Positions 26,949 to 36,098 of a DNA stretch of 64,000 nt are shown here, piece after piece. The stretch lies in assembly GCA_963766195.1 (NCBI GenBank), contig CAVXYY010000003.1:248001-312000 (forward strand), in the 5' to 3' direction. The translations under genes and the position numbers were made by a program. The stretch is from JAHEFT01 sp963766195 (GTDB lineage: Bacteria; Pseudomonadota; Gammaproteobacteria; Xanthomonadales; SZUA-36). Position 1 is the stretch's first letter. Each line of letters starts with the position of its first letter. Under the pieces are notes generated by a model, which was given only the letters and a program-made list of their open reading frames with translations, was not told the origin of the DNA and did no database searches.

Positions 26949-28243
26949 AGAGTTTCCCCGACAGCCTGGTTATACGAAGCAACCGCCGCACCCTGCTGCA
27001 ACAACAGCAGCTCGTGCGAGCGTTCAATTTTTTTCAACTCCGTCAGTCGCCGGAGCCATTCCCGCACGCTGAATTCACCCAATTCAAAAGCCAGCTTGTC
27101 CAGGCGATGCCGTTCATTGGCGGCATCGATCATCGTGAAGGAGTTTTCCAGTTGCATTTCCGTGAGCTCGAGCATGTGTCTTGCCTCGTGCAGCTGGAGT
27201 TCAAGCCCGCGCCGGGTTTCCAGCAATTCCGCCTCCGCCAGGGCCAGGTTTTCGTTGGCCCTGGCAATTTCAGGACCCCGCCGGGGTGACCGCCCCAGTG
27301 GAACCGCCAGGCCGAGCCCCAGCGCATTGACGTCCGGACTGTCGCGATCTCCACCGTATCCGCGCCAAAATACCTGGACGGAAGGCCTGCCCGTGTTGTC
27401 CCGGCGGGCAACCTCGGCCGCCGCGGCTTCTTCAGCCAGCCGGTCCATCGCTTTTTGAAGCGCCGGGTGATCCCCGCGGATATCCGGAGTGTCGCTGAGG
27501 TCTTCAGCTATATCCGCAGGCATATCCTGCAATCCGGTGAACGAGAGGTATTCCCGGACGGCATCCTGGTACTGGGCCTCCAGGGTCATCGTTTCCGCCT
27601 TCCAGATAGCGAGTTCCTGCAATGTAGCCAGTTGATCCACGCGCGAAAGGTCGCCGGCCTCGGCGAACAGGGTCACCTGCTCAAGCACTTGTGCAAGGTT
27701 CTCCTCCTGGTCCTGTGCAAGTTCCCACTGGCGCCTGGTCGACATCAGGGTCCACAACTGTTGTCTCAGAACCCCGCTAACCCGCCAGCGAAACTCGCCT
27801 TTTCGTGAAGACAAAGCCGTCGACGCCGCCTCGCCCAATTGCGTTTGAGCTTTCTTCTCCCTTGGCAGCCACAGCGGCAAGGAGAGCGCCACCTCGTTTT
27901 CATGGGCGCCGATGTCATCAAACTGGCGGTCGCTCATGTGGAAACCCGCAACTTCCGGCGCTTCCGGAAACCAGTGTTTCCCGTAGGCCATTTCAGCGTC
28001 TGCGGTGCCCTGCCCGGCCAGCAGAACCCCTGCATGAGGCTGACGCGCCACGGTAGCGTCCAGCAGTGATGACAGGGTGAGATTCGGGTCAAAATGAATC
28101 TCGGCCTCTTCGTGACCCGCCCAAGCGGTGCACGGACCGGCAAGCAGCATCACGGCAACAGCCAGGACACGGCGAAGGAATGAAAAACGGGGGTTGCGAA
28201 GCACAGCCAATACTCTCCGGGTTAATCGGTTAATCCTGGACAC
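26945..28243 (-). CDS. czcC: TolC-family outer-membrane channel (CzcC type)
   Basis: A 432-residue outer-membrane efflux protein with an N-terminal signal sequence (about residues 20-42) and long coiled-coil helices rich in Ala, Glu, Gln and Leu (for example LALAEAELLETRRGLELQL). It is the first gene of the C-B-A efflux operon, which is transcribed away from a LuxR-type regulator; the 142-base intergenic region carries an operator-like inverted repeat. Confidence 0.9.
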   Translation of the reverse strand: MSRINRLTRRVLAVLRNPRFSFLRRVLAVAVMLLAGPCTAWAGHEEAEIHFDPNLTLSSLLDATVARQPHAGVLLAGQGTADAEMAYGKHWFPEAPEVAGFHMSDRQFDDIGAHENEVALSLPLWLPREKKAQTQLGEAASTALSSRKGEFRWRVSGVLRQQLWTLMSTRRQWELAQDQEENLAQVLEQVTLFAEAGDLSRVDQLATLQELAIWKAETMTLEAQYQDAVREYLSFTGLQDMPADIAEDLSDTPDIRGDHPALQKAMDRLAEEAAAAEVARRDNTGRPSVQVFWRGYGGDRDSPDVNALGLGLAVPLGRSPRRGPEIARANENLALAEAELLETRRGLELQLHEARHMLELTEMQLENSFTMIDAANERHRLDKLAFELGEFSVREWLRRLTELKKIERSHELLLLQQGAAVASYNQAVGETL

Positions 28244-28300
28244 ACTGCGACCCGGGACACGTTAAACCAGCGACTCTACGCAACCCGGGTTGCTGCCGGA

Positions 28301-28345
28301 ATCGGACATATGTCCACAACGCATGGCATGGTACATTTGTCCGAT
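28301..28345. promoter_or_regulatory. Operator-like inverted repeat between czcC and the LuxR-type gene
   Basis: Two 15-base sites face each other: ATCGGACATATGTCC (28301-28315) and, on the other strand, ATCGGACAAATGTAC (28331-28345); 13 of 15 positions agree. The first contains a perfect 12-base palindrome (28304-28315). They sit in the divergent promoter region of the efflux operon and the regulator. The regulator that binds is not known from sequence. Confidence 0.45.
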
Positions 28346-28385
28346 GACGATGATTCATATCTACGCTATAGGCACGTGCTTTTAA

Positions 28386-28886
28386 ATGCTGTACATCAAA
28401 GAGATCTTCATTATGGTTCTGCTGGCTTTCGTGATTGGGGGTAACCTGACGGATGTCATCTATGATTACCGTGTAGGGGCCAGCATGGCCCACCTGGGAA
28501 TCGAAATGGCCCTGGTGGCCGCATCACTCATCCTGATCGCGGTGCTCAGCCTGGGGATCTGGAGGGAAAGCCGGTCCAACCGCCGGCTCAGGGCTGAACT
28601 GCTCTCGGTTTCCAGGCAGCCTTCGACAGCGCAATCACCTTCCCTGCTGGCTGCAAGACACGATATGGCCAAAGTACTGCAGGCCCAGTTTGCAGAATGG
28701 GGCCTGACCCAGACGGAAAAGGAGGTTTCCCTGCTCCTGCTAAAGGGCCTGAGCTTCAAGGAGATTGCGGCCGTGCGAAAAACGCTGGAGAAAACCGTCC
28801 GCCAGCAGGCATCGTCCATCTACAAAAAGGCCGGTGTCACCGGCAGACATGAATTTTCTGCATGGTTTATCGAGGATATTCTATGA
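28386..28886 (+). CDS. Membrane-anchored LuxR-type HTH regulator
   Basis: A 166-residue protein with two predicted membrane helices (about 8-24 and 38-58), a short linker, and a C-terminal LuxR-like helix-turn-helix (about 100-160: LTQTEKEVSLLLLKGLSFKE, then KTVRQQASSIYKKAG). The HTH is at the usual C-terminal place, but there is no receiver or autoinducer domain, so the sensor must be the small membrane part. It is divergent from the metal efflux operon and overlaps the next gene by 4 bases. It may control either; not testable here. Confidence 0.75.
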   Translation: MLYIKEIFIMVLLAFVIGGNLTDVIYDYRVGASMAHLGIEMALVAASLILIAVLSLGIWRESRSNRRLRAELLSVSRQPSTAQSPSLLAARHDMAKVLQAQFAEWGLTQTEKEVSLLLLKGLSFKEIAAVRKTLEKTVRQQASSIYKKAGVTGRHEFSAWFIEDIL

Positions 28887-30016
28887 AAAACGTCATTGCG
28901 GGTATGTTGCTGGGTATGGTGCTGGGTTTGGCCCCGGCAGCCAGAGCGGCTGACAGCGCGGAGGGCTCCGTTTTGATCAGCGGCGTGAACGCCGAACTGG
29001 CTGCCAAATTTGCCCGTCTCGCCCTGGATTGCGTGCACCGTGAATACCCGAACAAGGTTTCACACGTGCTCAACTCGGCTGCGGATGCGCAACCTCCCTC
29101 GACTTTGTACCCGGTGTTTTATGGCTGCTTTGACTGGCACTCTTCGGTTCATGGCCACTGGCTGCTGGTCCGGCTCCTGCGCACCGTACCGCCGGACCAG
29201 ATGCCGGCCGGGCTGAGGGATGAAATCATTGCCGCGCTGTACCAGAGCTTCACAGCGCAGGGCATCGCGGCGGAAGTCGCCTATTTCGAGGCTGAAAACC
29301 GGAAGTCCTTTGAGCGCCCCTACGGCATTGCCTGGTTTCTGCAGTTGACGGCTGAACTGCGTGCCTGGCGGGACCCGATGGCCCAGGCCTGGCTTGAGAC
29401 CCTGTTGCCCCTGGAGGCCGTCATCGTTTCGAATATCAAGACCTGGCTGCCAAACCTGGCTTATGCCATCCGCCTGGGGACCCACAACCAGAGCATGTTT
29501 GCCTTCGGACTGTTCCTGGACTGGGCGAGAATTTCCGGTGACGGGGAATTGGCGGAATTGGTTAGGCAACGCTCTCTGGCATTCCACCTTGCAGACAGGA
29601 ACTGCCCCATCAGTTACGAGCCTTCGGGGGAAGACTTCCTGTCACCCTGCCTGATGGAAGCGGACCTGATGCGCCGGATCCTGCCGCAGGGCGATTTTTC
29701 CGAATGGCTGGGCAGTTTTCTGCCGGACATCCCCCGTGATGGATGCGGTGACTGGCTTGCGATCGGAATCGTCATGGATCCCACCGACGGAAAACTGGTC
29801 CACCTTGACGGCGTGAACCTGTCCCGTGCCTGGAACCTGGAAAACATCGCCCTGGCCCTGCCTGCGGACGACCCCAGGCGCCCGTCCCTGGTGGCCGCAG
29901 CGCAGATCCACAGCGCAGCCGGCCTCGCCAATGTCTCCGGGGAGCATTACGAAGGCAGTCACTGGCTGGCCAGTTTTGCCACCTACCTGGAAACCCATCG
30001 GGGCCAACCTGATTAG
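28883..30016 (+). CDS. DUF2891 family protein, exported
   Basis: A 377-residue protein starting at the ATG at 28883, which overlaps the regulator stop by 4 bases. An upstream in-frame start at 28862 would add seven residues and spoil the signal peptide. It has a clear signal sequence (MKNVIAGMLLGMVLGLAPAARA) and the DUF2891 blocks YPVFYGCFDWHSSVHGHWLL and RLGTHNQSMFAFGL. The family's fold resembles alpha/alpha toroid enzymes, but its function is unknown. Co-translated with the LuxR-type protein. Confidence 0.82.
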   Translation: MKNVIAGMLLGMVLGLAPAARAADSAEGSVLISGVNAELAAKFARLALDCVHREYPNKVSHVLNSAADAQPPSTLYPVFYGCFDWHSSVHGHWLLVRLLRTVPPDQMPAGLRDEIIAALYQSFTAQGIAAEVAYFEAENRKSFERPYGIAWFLQLTAELRAWRDPMAQAWLETLLPLEAVIVSNIKTWLPNLAYAIRLGTHNQSMFAFGLFLDWARISGDGELAELVRQRSLAFHLADRNCPISYEPSGEDFLSPCLMEADLMRRILPQGDFSEWLGSFLPDIPRDGCGDWLAIGIVMDPTDGKLVHLDGVNLSRAWNLENIALALPADDPRRPSLVAAAQIHSAAGLANVSGEHYEGSHWLASFATYLETHRGQPD

Positions 30017-30022
30017 GGCCTG

Positions 30023-31294
30023 TTAACGGCCCTGGCTGAGCGCGGGCGCATGTTCCTTGATATGCGCCTTGACATCAAAGTAGATCTTCAGCGCGATCAC
30101 GCCGATCAGAACCGGTTCGGCCTGGCCCAGTATCATCGCCAGGCCGCCACCGAGGATCAGCACCAATTGCATGAAAATAATCCTGCTGTAAGGCTCTGAC
30201 ATCTGATTCCCGACCGTGCGCCGGCGGTATTCACCACGCCTTAAGAAATTGACGTAAAAAGAATAGGCATGGCTGACGAACAACGCAGCCAGCGCGGGCC
30301 ACAAACCAATAAACAGCCGGGCTACATCGGCCAGGTCGTTACCCGTGTCGTTCATGCCCTGGATACCCTTGACGAAGATCGTATAAATGAACAAAAAGTG
30401 GACGGCCATGAAGCCGCCAAAGTGCCCGATAAAAAACGGCACGGCGAACAACGCCCCAAACTTGCTGATCATGATGATCTTGCAAATATTGAACAGGCCG
30501 ATGACGGCGCTTTCCGCCCAGTACAGGACCAGTACATCACTCAGGTTCCAGCCCAGGAACAGGGTTCCCGCCACCGGGACCAGGTTGGCGATGATCAGCG
30601 CCAGCGTGGACGAGCTGGCCAGCGTGACCGGGGCCGCATCGGCTCCTGCTTCCCCCACTTCGACCGCCGGTATGACATCACTCTCTGTTTCCCATGATTC
30701 CTCGGTTTCCGCCGGCAACGGGTCTCCCCTTCGGACCGCGGTTCCGCTGATCATGTGAATGCTGTTCCTGACTTCAGCCAACTGCTCCCCGTTGACATCC
30801 GAGCCAAACCGGAAAGGATTGGCCCCGTAATCAAAGACAAAGTGCTTTCCACGCCAGGACGAACCGGACTTTTTCGGCGGATCCTCCAGGCGGAGGTTCC
30901 TCATTTTCGAGACATCGTAAATAGCCACCAGTCCAATGAAGGGCAATCCAAAGCCAACCTCAACCACACCCGGACGAATCTGGAGGGTCTCCCTGCCCAG
31001 CAACATCATGACCAGGATGGCGGTCATGATCAGCGGCGCCATCGACCAGCCGAGCAGCCACGCACTGAGAAATACCGCGCCCGTCAGGTCAAACAGGGAA
31101 TCGAGTTGGCGCCACTCGCCGCTGGCCTGGATAAACGTGGTGACCGCGGGTACCAGGAAAATGACGTCCATCACCGCCAGAACAGTGATCGCAACCCAGG
31201 AACGACGCAAGCGCCAGAAGCACGGATAATGGGCGCCAGGATTGCGGGTGGCCATCCCCATCCTGAATCGCGGCCTGAGTCCTTTCCTGATCAT
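30023..31294 (-). CDS. DUF6498-containing membrane protein
   Basis: A 423-residue multi-pass membrane protein. I place the start at 31294 (MIRKGLRPRFRMG); the open frame extends to 31492, but that part overlaps the TonB receptor gene end. An N-terminal region with three helices is followed by a soluble loop, then the DUF6498 core NLVPVAGTLFLGWNLSDVLV with about six helices. Function is unknown. It converges with the DUF2891 gene; a small inverted repeat AGGGCC/GGCCCT lies between the stops at 30015-30033. Confidence 0.7.
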   Translation of the reverse strand: MIRKGLRPRFRMGMATRNPGAHYPCFWRLRRSWVAITVLAVMDVIFLVPAVTTFIQASGEWRQLDSLFDLTGAVFLSAWLLGWSMAPLIMTAILVMMLLGRETLQIRPGVVEVGFGLPFIGLVAIYDVSKMRNLRLEDPPKKSGSSWRGKHFVFDYGANPFRFGSDVNGEQLAEVRNSIHMISGTAVRRGDPLPAETEESWETESDVIPAVEVGEAGADAAPVTLASSSTLALIIANLVPVAGTLFLGWNLSDVLVLYWAESAVIGLFNICKIIMISKFGALFAVPFFIGHFGGFMAVHFLFIYTIFVKGIQGMNDTGNDLADVARLFIGLWPALAALFVSHAYSFYVNFLRRGEYRRRTVGNQMSEPYSRIIFMQLVLILGGGLAMILGQAEPVLIGVIALKIYFDVKAHIKEHAPALSQGR

Positions 31295-31314
31295 GCATTC
31301 ATTATAGGTGCCAT

Positions 31315-33729
31315 TCAAAAGGTGTAGTTGAAGATGATCCCGTAGGTATTGGGGTTGTTCCAGTTGGCCTGCAAGGTCGTGATGTCCGGCCGGGCAGCGG
31401 GGTTGTAGACCCGGGCCCAGTTCATGGTCGCTTCGTCCGTGGCGTTCAGATAATAAAACTGCAGATCGAAACTGTCGTTGGGCGACTGCCACATTATCCT
31501 GAGGTCGGTCCGGGTATGGGAACCTTGCTGTACGCCCGGCAAATTGATGTCATTGACGTAATAAGCAGCGGCGTAGGTGGCCTGTGCATAGGGGGTTACG
31601 CTACCCCAGTCGCCCAGGTCCCACGTGTAAGCGGCACGCAGGCCCATGACCCACTTGGGTGACAAGGCAGGCCGCCAGCCATTGAAGGACAGCAAATCGC
31701 CGTTGGTGTGTCCCGGGATATCACCCAGCCCGGCCAGGTTGGCTGCAGTGTAATTGCCGAAGCTCGCATCGGTATAAGTGATGTTGGTCGCCAGGTTCCA
31801 CTCGGAAGCGGGAATCCACTGCATTTCGAAATCCACGCCGGTGGCATTGAGCGGGCCGCCGTTGCCGGTGTACTCGGTGGCTTCGGGTGAACCCGGGTAG
31901 GGCATGACCAGGAAAGACTGCGACTGGACGTCATTGAAATCGTTATGCCACAACGAAGTGTTCAACTGGATTGCGCCATCGGCCAGCACACTTTTCAGCC
32001 CGACTTCATACGCCGTCAGTTTCTCCGGCGCCCAGGTGGGATTCACACCCGGCGCGGTGTTGTTGCCGCCGGCGCGGTAGCCGGTCGATACCGATGCCCA
32101 GGTCATCATGTCTGCCGAGAGATCGTACTCAAGCGCGGCTTTCCAGAGCACATCGTCCCAACTGCCTTTGACGCCGGTGCGGGTGGTTTTGCTTTCATCA
32201 TTCCAACGCAGGCCGCCGGTTGCACGGAAGCGTTCGGTGATGTCGTAAGTCATTTGTCCGAATACGGCCGTTGTGCTGGTTTTATAATCCCCGTCAGTGT
32301 CCCAGGCCGGTTGCTGAAGATCACCGTATTCATCCTGCAGGTACTCCCAGTCGGCCGTCCGGTCCGAGTAGAAGAACCCCGCCAGCCAATGCAGCGCGCC
32401 TTCATCGTTGGAAGCCAGGCGTATTTCATTGGAAAGGCCCAGCTGGCTGGTGCCCCAACCCGCGAAAGCGGTCGAATTCACCAGGCCCAGGTTGGTGTAA
32501 TCATTGTCATAGGTCTGACGGCCGTGGAAGGAAGTGTAGTTGAACAACCACTGGAGGTTGGCGAATCCCATGTCCCAGTTCAGGTCGAAGGTGTTCAGCC
32601 AGTTTTCATACTCGGTTGCCGAAATCATGTTCCGGGTTACGTCCCAGGGCCCGCGGTCCTGGATGGCGCCCGGGCCGGCAAACTGGTTGCCTGGCAGCAG
32701 TTCGCCGTTTACGTATCCACCTACCTGCTGGTAACCCCAGGGTGCGGTACCGGTTCCGTTCTCATCCAGGTAACGGCTCCAGAACAGGATGCTGAAGTTA
32801 TCCGAAGGCTGCCACAGAACGCTGGCGCGCAGGACTTGCACCTTGCGGTCGTTAAGGTCGTCGGAATCCGATTCGATAAACGAGTTATTGATCCAGCCGG
32901 AACGGCTTTCGGACAGCCCCGCAACGCGGAATGACAGCGTATCCGAGGCCGGCAGGTTCAGGGTCAAACGCCAGCGCGTCTTGTCCGGCAGGCCGTTTTC
33001 GGCCTCGGCATAGCCGTGGAAGCCTTCAAAATTCGGCTTGTTGGAAACGACACTCACCGCACCCGCATAGGCGCCTTGCCCGAAGGTCGTGACCTGCGGG
33101 CCGCGCAGGACATCGATACGCTCTACGTCGAGGTAAGAGTTGAACTGTTCGGTCGTAGTCGCTGCATAGATCCCGTCCTCATAGACCCCGACCACGGGTG
33201 ACGATTCTGCTCCGATCGTATTGGTGCGCGCGCCGCGCATGGATTGCCGCACGTCATGACCTGTCTGGCCGTAGCGCAGGCTCGGCACGAGATACTCCAG
33301 CCGGGAAATGTCTTCGACTCCGCCGCGCTGAAGCTCTTGCGGGCCGAGTTGGGTAACCGCGGTTGGAGTCCTGAACAAGACTTGTGCGGATTCAGCCAGC
33401 GCCTCTGCGTTATAAGCCGCCACCGGATTTAGTGCGCTTACACCTGGCCCCGCGGCCGGTGCAGTCTGTGTCGCCGTGGCGCTGGCCTGCCGAGAGTTAT
33501 CCTGCTGGAGTTTATCCTGCCGTGGCTCTTCTTTGGTGTTCAGTTGGGATTGCAGATCTGCAATGGTCTGATTGGCTGCCTTGAGTTGGTCTTCCAGGGC
33601 TGCAACCTTCGCCTGCAGTGCTTTTTCACTTTCAGAAGCCGCGGCATCATCGGCAGAAGCTGCGAAGACGCCGGGGGTTGTAACCGGTAATAAAAGGGCT
33701 GCAAGGCAGGCGAGTAAGATGGTGCGCAT
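31315..33729 (-). CDS. TonB-dependent outer-membrane receptor with N-terminal coiled coil
   Basis: An 804-residue receptor (start at 33729, MRTILLACLAALLLP signal peptide; an upstream ATG at 33762 is possible). The mature N-terminus has an unusual coiled coil (about residues 29-60, AKVAALEDQLKAANQTIADL) and a low-complexity linker before the plug domain (FRTPTAVTQLGPQELQRGGV, then VERIDVLRGPQ). A 22-strand barrel follows, ending in an aromatic residue (YGIIFNYTF). The substrate is unknown; it resembles receptors for complex organic ligands rather than siderophore types with a signalling domain. Confidence 0.87.
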   Translation of the reverse strand: MRTILLACLAALLLPVTTPGVFAASADDAAASESEKALQAKVAALEDQLKAANQTIADLQSQLNTKEEPRQDKLQQDNSRQASATATQTAPAAGPGVSALNPVAAYNAEALAESAQVLFRTPTAVTQLGPQELQRGGVEDISRLEYLVPSLRYGQTGHDVRQSMRGARTNTIGAESSPVVGVYEDGIYAATTTEQFNSYLDVERIDVLRGPQVTTFGQGAYAGAVSVVSNKPNFEGFHGYAEAENGLPDKTRWRLTLNLPASDTLSFRVAGLSESRSGWINNSFIESDSDDLNDRKVQVLRASVLWQPSDNFSILFWSRYLDENGTGTAPWGYQQVGGYVNGELLPGNQFAGPGAIQDRGPWDVTRNMISATEYENWLNTFDLNWDMGFANLQWLFNYTSFHGRQTYDNDYTNLGLVNSTAFAGWGTSQLGLSNEIRLASNDEGALHWLAGFFYSDRTADWEYLQDEYGDLQQPAWDTDGDYKTSTTAVFGQMTYDITERFRATGGLRWNDESKTTRTGVKGSWDDVLWKAALEYDLSADMMTWASVSTGYRAGGNNTAPGVNPTWAPEKLTAYEVGLKSVLADGAIQLNTSLWHNDFNDVQSQSFLVMPYPGSPEATEYTGNGGPLNATGVDFEMQWIPASEWNLATNITYTDASFGNYTAANLAGLGDIPGHTNGDLLSFNGWRPALSPKWVMGLRAAYTWDLGDWGSVTPYAQATYAAAYYVNDINLPGVQQGSHTRTDLRIMWQSPNDSFDLQFYYLNATDEATMNWARVYNPAARPDITTLQANWNNPNTYGIIFNYTF

Positions 33730-33818
33730 AACATTCTCCAATGGGTAGCCCTTTTGATTCACAAATTGAACAGGTAAAACTTAGACGTTTCTAGCAGCAA
33801 AATATTTCGCGCAATCAG

Positions 33819-34853
33819 TCAGCGCTTTGAATCCAGCCAAAATCCCACATCACGTTGCAACAACCGGGATAAGTGCTCAACATCGGGGCGCAGTTGCTCA
33901 ACCAGGATCGCACGCATCCGGGGCGAAAGAGGTTGCGGCTTCACGGGAATACTGTTGAGCTGGGTAAGCCATTTGAGTGGGCCTTTTTTCTTGGAGCCAT
34001 CTTCATTGTACTTGCGCTTGCGCCGAATCAGGATATCGGCCTTCTTGAGGTCTCTTGACAGAGGCAGAAAGAATAATTGTTGCAACCACCGCCAGCGATA
34101 CATCTGGGCCTTGTTGCGGGCTTCAAATTCTGTCTGCCCATCATAATCGACCCCCAGGAATTTCACGACCTTGCGATATTCCGTCTCCATGTCGGCCAAC
34201 ATATCGTCGAAAACGATCACATGGGCCTGGCCCGGGGCGGTCAGCCTGAACAGGTGTTCGATCTGGTTGCCGTAGCTGCAGACATCCCGGTACATCAACA
34301 ATCGTGGGTCCACGCAGTACCTGGGAAGATTCTCACCGTGGGCTCTCGCTTCCTGAAGATGCCAGGCCTTCTCAAAATCCGTTTCATCTTCCTGCAGCAG
34401 GAACTGCATGCGCAAATGATAGGAGGGCAACATGGCCAGCGGGTTGCGCACAATCGCGACAAACCGGGCCTCCGGATTGTGATGAAGGATGTTCTCTATG
34501 ACGGCGGGCAGGTACAGGTAAGAAACCGAACCTTCCCCGACCACCCGGTGCGCATGGGTGCGATGGTCAAAAAAGCGCTCGATGTAGTTGCTTTGGACTT
34601 CCTCTTCCGTGGGCAGGTCGGTCAGACGTGTAAAATAATGCGGTTCCTTGGGCCTGGAAACACAAATCTGCGGGTTGCGGGCGAGGTACCGGCACAGCGC
34701 CGTGGTGCCGCAACGCGGCGCACCCACGATAAAAAAATCAGGGAACCCCTCCATTCGCTTGCCGGAATTTTCCGGGCGGGGAACAGGCGCGGCAACAGCC
34801 GTTTCCCCGGTTGCCGAATTGCCGGCAGCCTGGGCCTGATTTTGATGGTTCAT
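33819..34853 (-). CDS. PAPS-dependent sulfotransferase
   Basis: A 344-residue cytosolic-type sulfotransferase. The 5'-phosphosulfate loop is FFIVGAPRCGTTAL (residues 40-53) and the 3'-phosphate-binding block is FVAIVRNPLAMLPSYHLRM (about 135-153). The N-terminal 35 residues are low-complexity. The acceptor is unknown. It is encoded downstream of cysD-cysNC on the same strand, which would supply its donor PAPS, although a 114-base gap separates it from the nearest upstream gene. Confidence 0.87.
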   Translation of the reverse strand: MNHQNQAQAAGNSATGETAVAAPVPRPENSGKRMEGFPDFFIVGAPRCGTTALCRYLARNPQICVSRPKEPHYFTRLTDLPTEEEVQSNYIERFFDHRTHAHRVVGEGSVSYLYLPAVIENILHHNPEARFVAIVRNPLAMLPSYHLRMQFLLQEDETDFEKAWHLQEARAHGENLPRYCVDPRLLMYRDVCSYGNQIEHLFRLTAPGQAHVIVFDDMLADMETEYRKVVKFLGVDYDGQTEFEARNKAQMYRWRWLQQLFFLPLSRDLKKADILIRRKRKYNEDGSKKKGPLKWLTQLNSIPVKPQPLSPRMRAILVEQLRPDVEHLSRLLQRDVGFWLDSKR

Positions 34854-34967
34854 GAATTCATGTCAGTCATTTCCGAAGTCGATTATAGATCGTATGTGCC
34901 GCCCAATGGTGATCTTGATCCAGGGATCGGGATCAAACGATGACATGCGGAAAGCAGCCACACTGCG

Positions 34968-36092
34968 CTACCAGCGAAAATCTTCAGTGTCTTCCGATTC
35001 ACGCTGCCAAAACTGTTTAGCCGCTGCCCCCCCGTAGAAGATTTCCAGCCTCAGCCGGATACCCGGATTGAATTTGTAGCCATAATCGTAATCGAATGAA
35101 ACCTGGGGCACGATTTCATAGTAGAGCCAGTCGCGCCTGGTTTGCTTGCGGTAGCGCAAGGCCGCCACGTACTTGTCGACATGCGTATCCGGCTGGGTGT
35201 GGAAAACCGTTGAGAATTCATACTGCAGACCGCTTTTAGGAGTCAGGCGCTGGGTCAGGTAACTGCTCACCTGGGTGCGGTAACCTTCCTCGTCAGCCTT
35301 TTCTCCCCGCCAGCGACCATCGAACGTCTGGCGGAAGAAAAAAAAGTCGTTGATGACCCGGTTCAGATCCAGGCGGGTGTTGACCTGCCAGTAATTGTTG
35401 GTCTGCCAGCGTAAGGTCTGCGTGATCCGGTAAGAGCCCTTCTGCCCCAGCACATCCTCGAAGCGCACCCTGGGACCGACGAAACCGGCAAATTCATTAA
35501 ACTTGATCCCTGCGGTGACACTGGTGTTCCAGCGCGAGGTCTGCTTCATGAAAAACTGCAGACCAATGGCGCCGTCGTCCCTGGAATCATCTGCTGAATC
35601 CTGGATGTCCGCATTATCTTCATCGGCCCCGACAACCAGGCTGACTTTGTGCCCCAGGTTGGGCAGATTAAACCTTGCCCTTAATCTGAACCTTCCTTCA
35701 GCGCCCTGCTCCCGGCGGTAATAAAACTCCGGCCGAATCCGGATCTGGCTGTAGGCGGCTTCCGCCTCGTAGTTGGGATCCTGGAAAAAAGCATCTGCCC
35801 AGGTGGAGGCACGCTGAACCTGCGTGTCAACATATTGCTTGTGACGGTCCAGAATGGACTCCTGCTCTTCCTCGCCGTCTTCGTGTTGTTCGTCTTCCTG
35901 TTGCCCGTCTTCACTGGTTTCGGGGTCTTGCTGCTCTCCCTCAGCTTGCGCATTAACCACGGAACCCGCGGATCCGGTTTCCGTTGGCCCTGCAGCATAG
36001 GCATGGGTGAACGCCATCCACAACAAAAGCAACAACACCATTCGCTGCCAGTTGATTCCTACCGGATTGTCAGAAGAGCGTTTTAAAACCAC
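34968..36092 (-). CDS. Probable outer-membrane beta-barrel protein of unknown function
   Basis: A 374-residue protein not assigned to a family. It has a signal peptide (about 17-35), then a very acidic Glu/Gln/Asp stretch (about 50-80), a short helix, and alternating amphipathic strands rich in Tyr, Arg and Phe that look like a 12-16 strand barrel (RIRPEFYYRREQGAEGRFRL and similar). It starts 6 bases after the DUF389 gene and so ends the sulfate-activation operon. A role in envelope sulfation or export is speculation. Confidence 0.6.
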   Translation of the reverse strand: MVLKRSSDNPVGINWQRMVLLLLLWMAFTHAYAAGPTETGSAGSVVNAQAEGEQQDPETSEDGQQEDEQHEDGEEEQESILDRHKQYVDTQVQRASTWADAFFQDPNYEAEAAYSQIRIRPEFYYRREQGAEGRFRLRARFNLPNLGHKVSLVVGADEDNADIQDSADDSRDDGAIGLQFFMKQTSRWNTSVTAGIKFNEFAGFVGPRVRFEDVLGQKGSYRITQTLRWQTNNYWQVNTRLDLNRVINDFFFFRQTFDGRWRGEKADEEGYRTQVSSYLTQRLTPKSGLQYEFSTVFHTQPDTHVDKYVAALRYRKQTRRDWLYYEIVPQVSFDYDYGYKFNPGIRLRLEIFYGGAAAKQFWQRESEDTEDFRW

Positions 36093-36098
36093 CGAATT

